From Candidatus Aenigmatarchaeota archaeon (GTDB lineage: Archaea; Aenigmatarchaeota; Aenigmatarchaeia; QMZP01): a DNA stretch of 7,329 nt. Where the stretch lies: positions 204,536 to 211,864 of the forward strand of contig CP070801.1 of assembly GCA_020343575.1 (NCBI GenBank). The letters run 5' to 3'. The notes beneath the pieces are model-generated. The model saw nothing but the letters and a program-made list of their open reading frames with translations. It made no database searches and was not told the DNA's origin. How positions within the stretch are numbered: position 1 is the stretch's first letter; every line of letters begins with the position of its first letter. The translations under genes were made by a program, and so were the position numbers. Of the stretch, positions 1 through 6,527 are shown piece after piece.

Positions 1-1
1 A

Positions 2-2968
2 GGAGAAAGCGTCTACTTTGGTTTGACATTCAATGGGTTCGATGGGAACGGTAAAGACGAGACAGGGACTGAGGGAACGACTCTTTCCTTTGCATCAGGA
101 TGTGAGTACTGTGGTGATGTGATAAAGAGTATTCATGTTACTGGGGTTGAACTGAAGGCAACTGGTAACAAAATAAAGCTTGATGCCCAACAGTCCCATG
201 GTCTTAGGTCTGTCTCAATCACATGTACCAAACTTGATCCACCTGTTGCGGATGCTGGCCCAGACCAGACAGTCAACTTGACTGGCACTTACGTGACGGT
301 TTACTTTAATGGTTTAGGTTCTTATGACCCTGACGTGTACATTGTTGATTACAGGTGGAATTTTAGTGACGGTTATTTTGGTTACGGTGCCACACCCTCC
401 CACAACTACTACGATGAGGGTATATACGAAGTGACGCTTAACGTGACCGATAACCATGGCCTGAAGGACAGTGACTACATGATCCTTACAGTTGGTGATA
501 CACCAACCATAACGGATAATTATCTCTATGACGGGGTCTGGGTCAACACAAACCAGGTAGTTATCCTGACTGCGCAGGACTCCTCTGGCATAGATGTAGT
601 CAAATACTGCTATGGTGTGGGTTGTGACCCTGCCAGTGGTCAGACACTCTCAGGTCCGCCCTATACACTGAGCTTCACTCAGGATATGAACCGCCTGGTT
701 AGGTACAAGGCATGGGATATCTATAACAACCCCTCTGAGACTGGTGAGTTCAGAGTCAAGATAGACAAGACAGCTCCTGTTACAACAGATGACTCTGATA
801 CTGAAATCCATGGTAACAACTACGCTGTTAAACTGACATGCACTGACGGTGTTGGTTCTGGGTGCGACAAGACCTATTACTGTGTTTCTCAGAACGGCAG
901 CAGCACATGTAATCCAACCAATATCGGAACAACCGTTTATGTGACATGTGGTTCGTTCGATTACTGTGAAAAGGTCATAAAGTATTACTCTGTTGACAAG
1001 GTTACCAACACAGAGTCAACAAAGACCTCCAACACCATAAGGATAGACACCAGAATACCAATCTGTGATATGGGCACATTGAACCTGTATACGACAACCA
1101 CGAGTATCAGTCTCACATGGTCTGGTGAGGACCCTGGTGGTAGTGGGGTGACAGGATACAGGGTTCATTACAAAGAGGGTTCTGGCTCATGGGATGTCTG
1201 GAATGATTTCTCAAGCTCGACTGAGTCAGGGACGTTTACAAATGCAAATGAAGGGAAATTGTATTATTTCCGCTGCCAAGCCAAGAGTGCTATATACCCT
1301 GGTGGAGGAAGCTATTCATCACCAGTCTCAACCTTTGTAGATACAACACCACCAACCGCTTCCATGGATGATATGCCTACTTGGACAAACCAAGAATCTT
1401 TCCCTGTCTCCTGGTCAGGGAGTGATCCCGGTGGATCGGGTGTGAAGGATTATGATGTCCAGTATTCAACCTCGCCACCGTCATGGAATACCTGGTTATC
1501 AGACACTGAGCTGACTTCAAGGGATTTTGGTGATGGAAGCCCGATCAATCTGAATGATGGGACAACCTACCACTTCAGGGCAAGAGCGAGGGACAAAGCA
1601 AACCTTCAGGGAGCATGGTCATCCAATGAATCCATAGGAGTTGACCTGACTCCACCAACGTGCTCAATCGATGACATGGACGAATACATAACAACATCCC
1701 AAGTCACTGTTTCTTGGTCAGGGGATGATGGCTCAGGCTCTGGTGTGAAGGATTATGATGTCGACTACAGCACTGATGATGAGAACTGGGTCCCCTTTGT
1801 GAGCCAGACAACCGATGAATCGAAAACCGAAACTTTTATGGATAGTGAATATTATTTCCGTTGCAGGGCAAGGGACGTCGCAGACAACGTTGGGGATTGG
1901 TCCGGAAGCGAAAGTGTTAGTGTGGATACAAGGGCTCCGGGTGCAGATGTTAATTATACCTCACCTGTTCTGGTAGGAAAGAACATAACCGTAAACGCAA
2001 CCCTTTACGATGTGAGCAACATAACCAACGTTACCCTCAAGTACGATGATATTCTCATAACTGAATTTGAAAAGATAGAGACCTATGGAAACCGGTGGAA
2101 TGTCTTCTGGACCTTCACCGTCTCTGATGAGTATGGACCTGATGAATTCCATGTGATTACAGAGGATATTCACGGAAATTCCAAGAGCGAAAGATACTCG
2201 TTCAACACCGTTCTCTGTGAAGAGGGTGAAGTTAGGGGGTGTGGAACAGATGTTGGTGAGTGTATAAAGGGAAACCAGACCTGTATTGAGGGGATATGGG
2301 GAGAGTGTCTAGGTGGCCTTAGCAAGAGGCTGGAGGTGTGTGATAATAAGGATAACGATTGTAATGGTCTGGTAGATGATGGTATTCAGTGTTCATGTGT
2401 TCCTGGGACCGAAAGGGATTGTGGAACAGATACTGGGGAGTGCCAAGTGGGTACCCAGAGTTGTACATCTGATCAGATATGGGGTTCATGTGGCGGTAAC
2501 TATGTTGGTCCAGTGCCAGAAGTGTGTGATGGAAAGGATAATGATTGTGATGGGGAAGTGGATAACGGAGCCAACTGTTGTCCAGAGGGTAAGAAGAGGC
2601 CGTGTGGTTTTAGTAATGAAGGAATATGCAAACTTGGTCAGTCCCAGTGTTTGGGTGGTGTCTGGGGAAGTTGTATAGGATCGGTCATGCCAGAGCATTA
2701 CGATATATGTGACAATGGGCTGGATGATGACTGTGATGGAGAGGTAGATGAGGATTGTGCCCTTTGCAGCAACAATGAACAAGACGAAGGAGAAGGAGGA
2801 GTAGACTGTGGGGGTCCCTGCCCACCATGTCCTGAGTTTCCGTGGTTTATCCTCAGCATAATCGGTGTTATAATCTTAATCGTTCTGTTTTTCCTATGGA
2901 AGAAGTTGAAAGAAAAAGGAGAAGAACTAACTTGGAAGAATTTAAAGAAAACATGGACTCCTGCCTAG
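2..2968 (+). CDS. Large Cys-rich cell-surface protein, 5'-truncated (PKD, FnIII-like and MopE-like repeats, C-terminal anchor)
   Basis: The frame is open to the window edge, so the true start and signal peptide lie upstream. Residues below are counted from the codon at nt 23 (981 residues visible). In order: a PKD domain at about 76-157 (ADAGPDQTV, GLGSYDPD, YRWNFSDG, HNYYDEGIYEVTLNVTD); Ig-like segments at about 160-345; three FnIII-like repeats at about 350-637; another Ig-like segment at about 640-730 with five N-x-T sequons; three eight-Cys repeats at 732-912, each with a DNDC/DDDC acidic loop; a short Cys motif ending in GVDCGGPCPPC; one hydrophobic helix at about 939-959; and a short Lys-rich tail. 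This architecture indicates a protein outside the cell, held by its C-terminal helix. Roles in adhesion, S-layer association or metal binding are inference. The specific function is not recognisable. The stop is TAG, the only terminal TAG in the window. Confidence 0.9.
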   Translation, partial: GESVYFGLTFNGFDGNGKDETGTEGTTLSFASGCEYCGDVIKSIHVTGVELKATGNKIKLDAQQSHGLRSVSITCTKLDPPVADAGPDQTVNLTGTYVTVYFNGLGSYDPDVYIVDYRWNFSDGYFGYGATPSHNYYDEGIYEVTLNVTDNHGLKDSDYMILTVGDTPTITDNYLYDGVWVNTNQVVILTAQDSSGIDVVKYCYGVGCDPASGQTLSGPPYTLSFTQDMNRLVRYKAWDIYNNPSETGEFRVKIDKTAPVTTDDSDTEIHGNNYAVKLTCTDGVGSGCDKTYYCVSQNGSSTCNPTNIGTTVYVTCGSFDYCEKVIKYYSVDKVTNTESTKTSNTIRIDTRIPICDMGTLNLYTTTTSISLTWSGEDPGGSGVTGYRVHYKEGSGSWDVWNDFSSSTESGTFTNANEGKLYYFRCQAKSAIYPGGGSYSSPVSTFVDTTPPTASMDDMPTWTNQESFPVSWSGSDPGGSGVKDYDVQYSTSPPSWNTWLSDTELTSRDFGDGSPINLNDGTTYHFRARARDKANLQGAWSSNESIGVDLTPPTCSIDDMDEYITTSQVTVSWSGDDGSGSGVKDYDVDYSTDDENWVPFVSQTTDESKTETFMDSEYYFRCRARDVADNVGDWSGSESVSVDTRAPGADVNYTSPVLVGKNITVNATLYDVSNITNVTLKYDDILITEFEKIETYGNRWNVFWTFTVSDEYGPDEFHVITEDIHGNSKSERYSFNTVLCEEGEVRGCGTDVGECIKGNQTCIEGIWGECLGGLSKRLEVCDNKDNDCNGLVDDGIQCSCVPGTERDCGTDTGECQVGTQSCTSDQIWGSCGGNYVGPVPEVCDGKDNDCDGEVDNGANCCPEGKKRPCGFSNEGICKLGQSQCLGGVWGSCIGSVMPEHYDICDNGLDDDCDGEVDEDCALCSNNEQDEGEGGVDCGGPCPPCPEFPWFILSIIGVIILIVLFFLWKKLKEKGEELTWKNLKKTWTPA
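1070..1933 (+). repeat. Three tandem FnIII-like domain repeats in the surface protein
   Basis: Three units of roughly 95-100 codons share the pattern T-x-S-x-x-V-S-W-S-G-x-D-x-G-G-S-G-V-x-x-Y-x-V-x-Y, a W, then Y-x-F-R-x-R/Q-A-R, and end in V-D-x-T-x-P-P/A. Units 2 and 3 are closest: both contain SGVKDYDV. At DNA level a 21-bp stretch is identical at 1439-1459 and 1742-1762, exactly 303 bp (101 codons) apart, which suggests fairly recent duplication of one domain. Unit 1 (about 1070-1348) is more diverged. Confidence 0.75.
2216..2758 (+). repeat. Three eight-cysteine MopE-like metal-binding repeats
   Basis: Three consecutive units of 59-61 codons (about 2216-2392, 2396-2578, 2579-2758) each contain eight cysteines at nearly the same spacing. 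Each has a GCG/DCG/PCG-type Cys near the start, a W-G-x-C in the middle, and a loop of the form C-D-x-K-D-N-D-C-x-G-x-V-D. The loop matches the repeated putative metal-binding motif known from MopE-like proteins (Pfam Cu-binding_MopE). Acidic side chains at alternating positions suggest Ca2+ or another divalent metal; which metal binds cannot be told from the sequence. Four more Cys follow before the membrane helix, giving 28 Cys in 205 residues. Confidence 0.8.
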
Positions 2969-3000
2969 ACTAATAATCCAAATTATAAAATCTTCTGATT
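2969..3000. other. Short convergent intergenic gap
   Basis: Only 32 nt separate the TAG of the surface-protein gene from the TAA of the minus-strand gene. The stretch is AT-rich and has a run of four T or A on either strand but no convincing stem-loop. Read on in the frame of the surface protein, it holds nine sense codons and then TGA at 2996-2998. Confidence 0.6.
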
Positions 3001-4119
3001 TTAGCAAGAGCCTGGGTTTGAAGGCTCACCTGTGCCTATTACCCCATAACCTCTTGGCGGGTTCTCTGTATTAAGCTGCTCACTACACTCTGGAAGCTGT
3101 GTGTTCATGCCGCAGCAAAGTATGTTCTTAAGGTTATCTGGTGACCTTCCATTCTGACTGAATGAGTATTCACTTATCTTTACACCATTCATGAAGAAGC
3201 TTGGTGATCCTCTTCCGCCTGCTGGTTGGTAAATGGTTTCCCAATCAACTGCCTCTTGAAGCATGTAATCCTTGCCTCTGTTCTCAAAACAATCATTCAA
3301 GGCTTCAGAATCGACTCCCGATGTTGTCTCGCATGTTGTTGCATCTCCTGTCTCAACATAGCAGTGTATGTAATCCCAGAACTTATCTGGCTGTTCCTCC
3401 CTGAGGCATGTCTGCCTCTGGTTTTCATTCTGTTCATCAACACCATGCATAGCGGTCGGGTTGCCGTTCCCATCCACGTCGGTTATGTACCTAACAATAA
3501 CATCAGCTTTGTCACCGAAAAGTTCCGCAACGTAGTACATTCCATTCATGGCCTGCGTTCCGAACGGACACATTGAAACAACCCATGCCTCCATCTTTGC
3601 CTTGTCTGCCTTTTCCACATCTTCACAGGTAGCTACTGGTTGTTCTGGTTGTTCTGGTTGTTCTGGAGGTGGTTCCAGCTCCTGAGTCATGTCATAAACC
3701 GTTCCAACAAGCAGCATAATACCATCCTTCGTTGCATACACAGGAATCTCATTCCCCTGATATAGGGTTGTCACCAGATATAAACCGTTTTCCTCCTCTA
3801 CAGAAACCGCTGACACACTAGAGCCAGCTGGAACAATATTATTGTTGATGTAATCCACTACCTTTGCACTGATATCCTCCTTGCTTACAACCATACCCGT
3901 TGTAGGAGATCCTGAAAAGCCCATGAAGGCGCTTATAGCAAAGCCGATAACAAAGAAAACGGCAGCTACAAGAACAACGCCCTTCTTTTCCTCGCCAAAT
4001 ATTCTTTTCAGAAATTTCTCCTTTTCTGCCTTCTTCTTGTTTTTAACTTCTTCTTTTTCTTCTCTTTTCTCGGAGTTCGTGTGCTTTGGTCTTTTTCTGG
4101 ACATGTAAAACCCTTTCAT
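3001..4119 (-). CDS. Membrane-anchored DsbA/DsbC-like thioredoxin-fold protein
   Basis: 372 residues. A very Lys/Glu-rich N-terminal tail (1-46) precedes one membrane helix at about 47-66, so the bulk should sit outside the membrane. Residues about 80-143 (LYLVTTLYQGNEIPVYATKD, then VGTVYDM) resemble the small N-terminal domain of DsbC-type isomerases. A Pro/Gln/Glu linker with three EQP repeats (153-161) leads to a thioredoxin-like domain. It shows a beta strand ending in the active-site motif SMCPFGTQ (Cys184), MHGVDEQNENQRQTC, KFWDYIHCY, and the probable cis-Pro loop GSPSFFMNG (Pro306). Ten Cys are present. The active site is CPFG, lacking the second Cys of a CxxC motif. A role in thiol-disulfide exchange or folding of exported proteins is inferred from the fold. 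The start at 4119 has GAAGGT ten nt upstream; ATG at 4104 (MSRKRPKH) is a serious alternative given the TATA-like box at 4150-4157. Confidence 0.85.
   Translation of the reverse strand: MKGFYMSRKRPKHTNSEKREEKEEVKNKKKAEKEKFLKRIFGEEKKGVVLVAAVFFVIGFAISAFMGFSGSPTTGMVVSKEDISAKVVDYINNNIVPAGSSVSAVSVEEENGLYLVTTLYQGNEIPVYATKDGIMLLVGTVYDMTQELEPPPEQPEQPEQPVATCEDVEKADKAKMEAWVVSMCPFGTQAMNGMYYVAELFGDKADVIVRYITDVDGNGNPTAMHGVDEQNENQRQTCLREEQPDKFWDYIHCYVETGDATTCETTSGVDSEALNDCFENRGKDYMLQEAVDWETIYQPAGGRGSPSFFMNGVKISEYSFSQNGRSPDNLKNILCCGMNTQLPECSEQLNTENPPRGYGVIGTGEPSNPGSC
3637..3663 (-). repeat. Three 9-bp tandem units encoding the EQP linker
   Basis: The 9-bp unit TGGTTGTTC (plus strand) occurs three times without a mismatch and encodes Glu-Gln-Pro on the minus strand. 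It lies in the flexible linker between the DsbC-like N domain and the thioredoxin-like domain. Perfect identity suggests a length that can vary by slippage between strains. Confidence 0.85.
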
Positions 4120-4149
4120 TTTCTATTTAACCTTCTATTTGATAGTAGG

Positions 4150-4157
4150 TATTTAAA
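4150..4157 (-). promoter_or_regulatory. TATA-like box for the thioredoxin-fold gene
   Basis: On the minus strand this reads TTTAAATA, a match to the archaeal TATA consensus TTTAWATA, with an A-rich stretch just upstream that could serve as BRE. Transcription would begin about 25 nt downstream, near 4128. That leaves a very short leader for ATG 4119 or about 24 nt for ATG 4104. It is a pattern match in AT-rich DNA. Confidence 0.45.
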
Positions 4158-4191
4158 TTGTTTTTGATTTTCTACGGTTTATAGGTTAAAT

Positions 4192-4208
4192 TTACTATTA
4201 TATAGTAA
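4192..4208. promoter_or_regulatory. 17-bp palindrome in the divergent promoter region
   Basis: TTACTAT and ATAGTAA are perfect 7-bp inverted arms around a 3-nt centre (TAT). The site lies between the two divergent TATA-like boxes and 8 nt upstream of the plus-strand one. This placement suits a dimeric regulator's operator, but the region is very AT-rich and chance symmetry is possible. Confidence 0.35.
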
Positions 4209-4215
4209 CTAAGTA

Positions 4216-4223
4216 TTTATAAA
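4216..4223 (+). promoter_or_regulatory. TATA-like box for the DHH-eS1 operon
   Basis: TTTATAAA lies about 73 nt before the DHH start codon. Transcription would begin near 4245-4248, giving a leader of roughly 45 nt that includes the GAAGGT site at 4280-4285. The remaining DNA in 4120-4292 shows no tRNA-like or other structured RNA. Confidence 0.45.
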
Positions 4224-4275
4224 GTTATCGGTGGCCTCAAAATTTATTAACTTCAAAGTCCAATTCTTAATATTC

Positions 4276-4286
4276 AATAGAAGGTT
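4276..4286 (+). promoter_or_regulatory. RBS-like element before the DHH gene, mirrored before the divergent gene
   Basis: AATAGAAGGTT contains GAAGGT seven nt before the ATG at 4293 and supports that start. The same 11-mer occurs on the minus strand at 4139-4129, ten nt before the ATG at 4119 of the divergent gene. It is a weak match to the archaeal anti-Shine-Dalgarno complement GGAGGTGA, but its presence before both genes suggests a real signal. Confidence 0.45.
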
Positions 4287-4292
4287 CTGACT

Positions 4293-5942
4293 ATGAAAGA
4301 TAAGATGGAGGCTATGGTAAAGGAACTGATAAAGGCAGGCAGAGTTATCAAATCCTTTTCAGGTGATATCAGGCTCGTCTCCCATTTCGATGCAGAGGGG
4401 ATAGCATCAGCTGCGATAATGGTTAAAGCAATGGCAAGGTAGGGAAAATCCTTCCACCTTTCCCTGATAAACCAGCTGAGTGAGAATTCTCTGAAAGAGT
4501 TCGGGGGGGACGGTAAAAGGCTCGTAATCTTTACAGACTTGGGTTCTGGTTACCTGGAAAACATTCAGAAACATCTGATGGAGGATGGGAACACAAGTGT
4601 TATAGTGCTTGATCACCACCAGACTGAGGGAGAGGTGAGAAGTGAGAACCTCTTCCATATAAACTCAGTGGATTTCGGGATAGTGGAGAACATATCCGGT
4701 TCTGGTATTGCATATCTCCTTGCAAGAGCAATGAATCCAGATAACAGGGACCTCAGCGAACTGGGAATCATAGGAGCGATTGGAGACTCCCAGATAGGCT
4801 CTATAGGGGAAAACTGGGGTCTGCTCGGTCTGAATAAAGAGATTCTAAAAGACGCGGAACTATCCAAAAAGATAAGGGTTAAAAAGGGTCTGAGACTCTG
4901 GGGGCGATATACCAGACCTATACACAAAACCCTCCAATATTCAGTTGATCCCTACATACCGGGAATCTCTGGCTCAGAATCTGCCTCTGTCCAGTTCCTA
5001 CAGGAACTTGGTATCGAGTTAAAAGATAACGAGAGGTGGAGAACCCTTGCAGATCTTAGTGAGGAGGATAACAAGAAACTCGCATCTGGAATAATAGCTG
5101 AGAGGATACGTGGAAAGCATATGAACCCAGAGTGGATATTCGGGGATATCTATGAGCTTCTTGACAAGAAAGGAGAACTCAGAGATGCAAATGAATTCGC
5201 CACCATACTCAATGCATGTGGTAAGATGGGTAAGGCTTATATGGGTATTGCGTTCTGCTTGAATGATGCTGACCATTCCGAAGCCAAGAATATCCTGGAG
5301 TCCTACAGGAAAGAGATTGGAAAGGCAATGGCATGGGTGTACAAGAACATCGAATCGGTAAGGAAAACAGATAACGCAGTCTACATATTCGGTGGGGACA
5401 ACATATCAGAGCATGTGATATCCAATGTTGTTTCCATACTCAATAAATCCTGCATGGAACTGGATGGTGTTGGTAACGTATGTGAAAAACCGGTATTCGC
5501 TTTTGCTGATACAGAGGAAGGGGATGTTAAGGTTAGCGCGAGGGTAAATGATTGTTTGGTTGAGAAAGGTGTGGATCTGAAAGAAATAATGGTAAAGGTT
5601 ACGATGAATATAGGCGGTGAGGGTGGCGGACACAAGGGAGCAGCAGGAGCCAGGATAAAGAAGGATAATGAGGATAGATTTATAAACTCAGTGGAGAATA
5701 TCCTAGTCAAAAAGGATTTAAATAAGACTGAACAAAAAACACAGATAGAAGCTAGGGGTGTAAGAAAACAAGACCCGACTTGGAGCAATCAAACAAAGTC
5801 GAGAGGTGAAAGAGATGGGACAGCAAAGAGTGAAGGAGCATCAACCCAAAGAGAAGGAGAAGAAAGAGGAGAAACCAAAGAGACCGGAGAGGATAGTGAA
5901 GAAGTGGAAAGGAAAGGACTGGTTCGTTATTTTGACTCCTAA
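4293..5942 (+). CDS. RecJ-like DHH/DHHA1 phosphoesterase (archaeal GAN-type), interrupted by in-frame TAG
   Basis: From ATG 4293 the frame runs 550 codons to TAA with one TAG at codon 50. Counting that codon, visible motifs are motif I HFDAEG (31-36), motif II FTDLGSG (80-86), DHH (107-109), motif IV GAIGDSQIG (161-169) and the DHHA1 signature GGEGGGHKGAAGARI (441-455). This is the archaeal RecJ-like single-strand nuclease family, which includes the GINS-associated nuclease (Cdc45 relative) in some archaea. Motif I has Glu where the family usually has the second Asp. Starting after the TAG, the first usable codon is TTG 4539, which removes motif I and cuts into motif II, so a restarted protein should be inactive. 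Residues after about 472 are low-complexity and overlap the eS1 gene. Identity as a DHH protein is firm; whether it is made full-length is open. Confidence 0.85.
4440..4442 (+). other. In-frame TAG codon within the DHH gene
   Basis: The codons read ATG GCA AGG TAG GGA AAA TCC, in frame with both the ATG at 4293 and the DHH motifs downstream. The translated context MVKAMAR-x-GKSFHLSL fits the helix-then-strand that follows motif I in this family, where I recall a charged or small residue before GK (from memory, not searched). So TAG stands in place of a single residue, with no sign of an indel. GAG, AAG or CAG would each be one substitution away. Confidence 0.9.
5803..5809 (+). promoter_or_regulatory. 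Strong RBS that fixes the eS1 start
   Basis: GAGGTGA matches the archaeal Shine-Dalgarno core and sits five nt before ATG 5815. A GTG at 5806 would extend the frame by three codons but lies inside this site, so ATG 5815 is preferred. The site lies within the DHH reading frame. Confidence 0.75.
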
Positions 5943-6459
5943 ATCCTTTGGTGAAAACGCAATAGCAGAGACCCCCGCAACGGACCCAAAAGCCCTTGTG
6001 GGGAGAAGAGTTGAGGTTAGTGTTGCAGATCTTCTCGGACAGAAGGGGAAGGATTATCAGAAACTGAGATTCATGATAGACAAGATTGATGGTAAGAATG
6101 CACATACAAAGTTCAATGGGTACTCATCCGTAAGGGAATTCATATCAAGGTTCGTAAGAAAGCGACTGCAGAAAATAGAAATAATAGGTAATGTCAAGAC
6201 CAAGGATGAGTGGTTTCTACAGATATCCTCTATCGCAATCATGAATAGGAATGTGGAGAAAAACATCCAGAGGAAGGTCAGGGCATGGGTAGGTAATGTC
6301 CTCACTGAAACAGCTGGGAGATCAGGGATTGATGACTTCGTGAAGTTCATAATTGCCGGAACCGTACAACATAAAATAAAAAAGCAGGGAAGCAAAATCT
6401 ATCCTGTTAGGTTTTTCGAAATATCAAAGATTGAGGTTGTTAAGGAACCTGCAAGCTGA
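5815..6459 (+). CDS. rps3ae: Small ribosomal subunit protein eS1 (S3Ae)
   Basis: 214 residues, a usual length for archaeal eS1, a structural protein of the 30S subunit near the mRNA exit and platform region. A Lys/Glu-rich leader of about 30 residues is followed by the conserved core: KKWKGKDWFVILTPKSFGE, AETPATDPKALVGRRVEVSV, YQKLRFMIDK, THTKF-like (AHTKFNGY), SVREFISRFVRKR, and a C-terminal segment with GTVQHKIKKQGSKIYPVR. The gene overlaps the end of the DHH frame by 128 nt, and that overlap reaches into the conserved start of the eS1 core (residues 31-42). Shared transcription with the DHH gene is likely, since the two often neighbour each other in archaea. The stop is TGA. Confidence 0.95.
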   Translation: MGQQRVKEHQPKEKEKKEEKPKRPERIVKKWKGKDWFVILTPKSFGENAIAETPATDPKALVGRRVEVSVADLLGQKGKDYQKLRFMIDKIDGKNAHTKFNGYSSVREFISRFVRKRLQKIEIIGNVKTKDEWFLQISSIAIMNRNVEKNIQRKVRAWVGNVLTETAGRSGIDDFVKFIIAGTVQHKIKKQGSKIYPVRFFEISKIEVVKEPAS

Positions 6460-6478
6460 TTCTCTGAAAAGAAAAACT

Positions 6479-6486
6479 TTTAAATT
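6479..6486 (+). promoter_or_regulatory. Possible TATA-like box for EF-2
   Basis: TTTAAATT differs from the archaeal consensus at one position and would start transcription near 6508, leaving a leader of about 30 nt with the GGTGAT site. The 78-nt gap after eS1 is AT-rich throughout and has other weak candidates (ATTAAATA near 6496), so cotranscription with eS1 is also possible. Confidence 0.3.
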
Positions 6487-6527
6487 CAACTGAACATTAA
6501 ATATGATTTAAACCAAATATCTTTATT

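Noticed and set aside
2376..2678. Plus-strand 100-codon open frame within the MopE-like repeats
   Set aside because: It lies entirely inside the surface-protein gene in another frame, and its residues are a by-product of the repeated Cys/Asp codons.
3637..3663. Short tandem repeat as a possible CRISPR or regulatory repeat
   Set aside because: Units are 9 bp with no spacers and encode EQP in frame within a protein linker.
3201..4108. Plus-strand open frames opposite the thioredoxin-fold gene
   Set aside because: They are antisense readings; the minus-strand frame has clear domains and a promoter, while these show no family features.
4539..5942. DHH gene as a normal shorter gene starting at TTG 4539
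   Set aside because: This start sits inside motif II and drops motif I, which is plainly encoded in frame upstream from ATG 4293; a complete enzyme needs both.
5381..6105. Minus-strand frames of 75-135 codons opposite the DHH and eS1 genes
   Set aside because: They mirror well-recognised plus-strand coding sequence and show only Ser/Leu/Phe-rich composition expected from antisense of Lys/Glu-rich genes.
6467..6481. AAAAG-AAAAA-CTTTT hairpin after eS1 as a terminator
   Set aside because: Only five A/T-rich pairs around an A-only loop; too weak, and it overlaps the possible EF-2 promoter.
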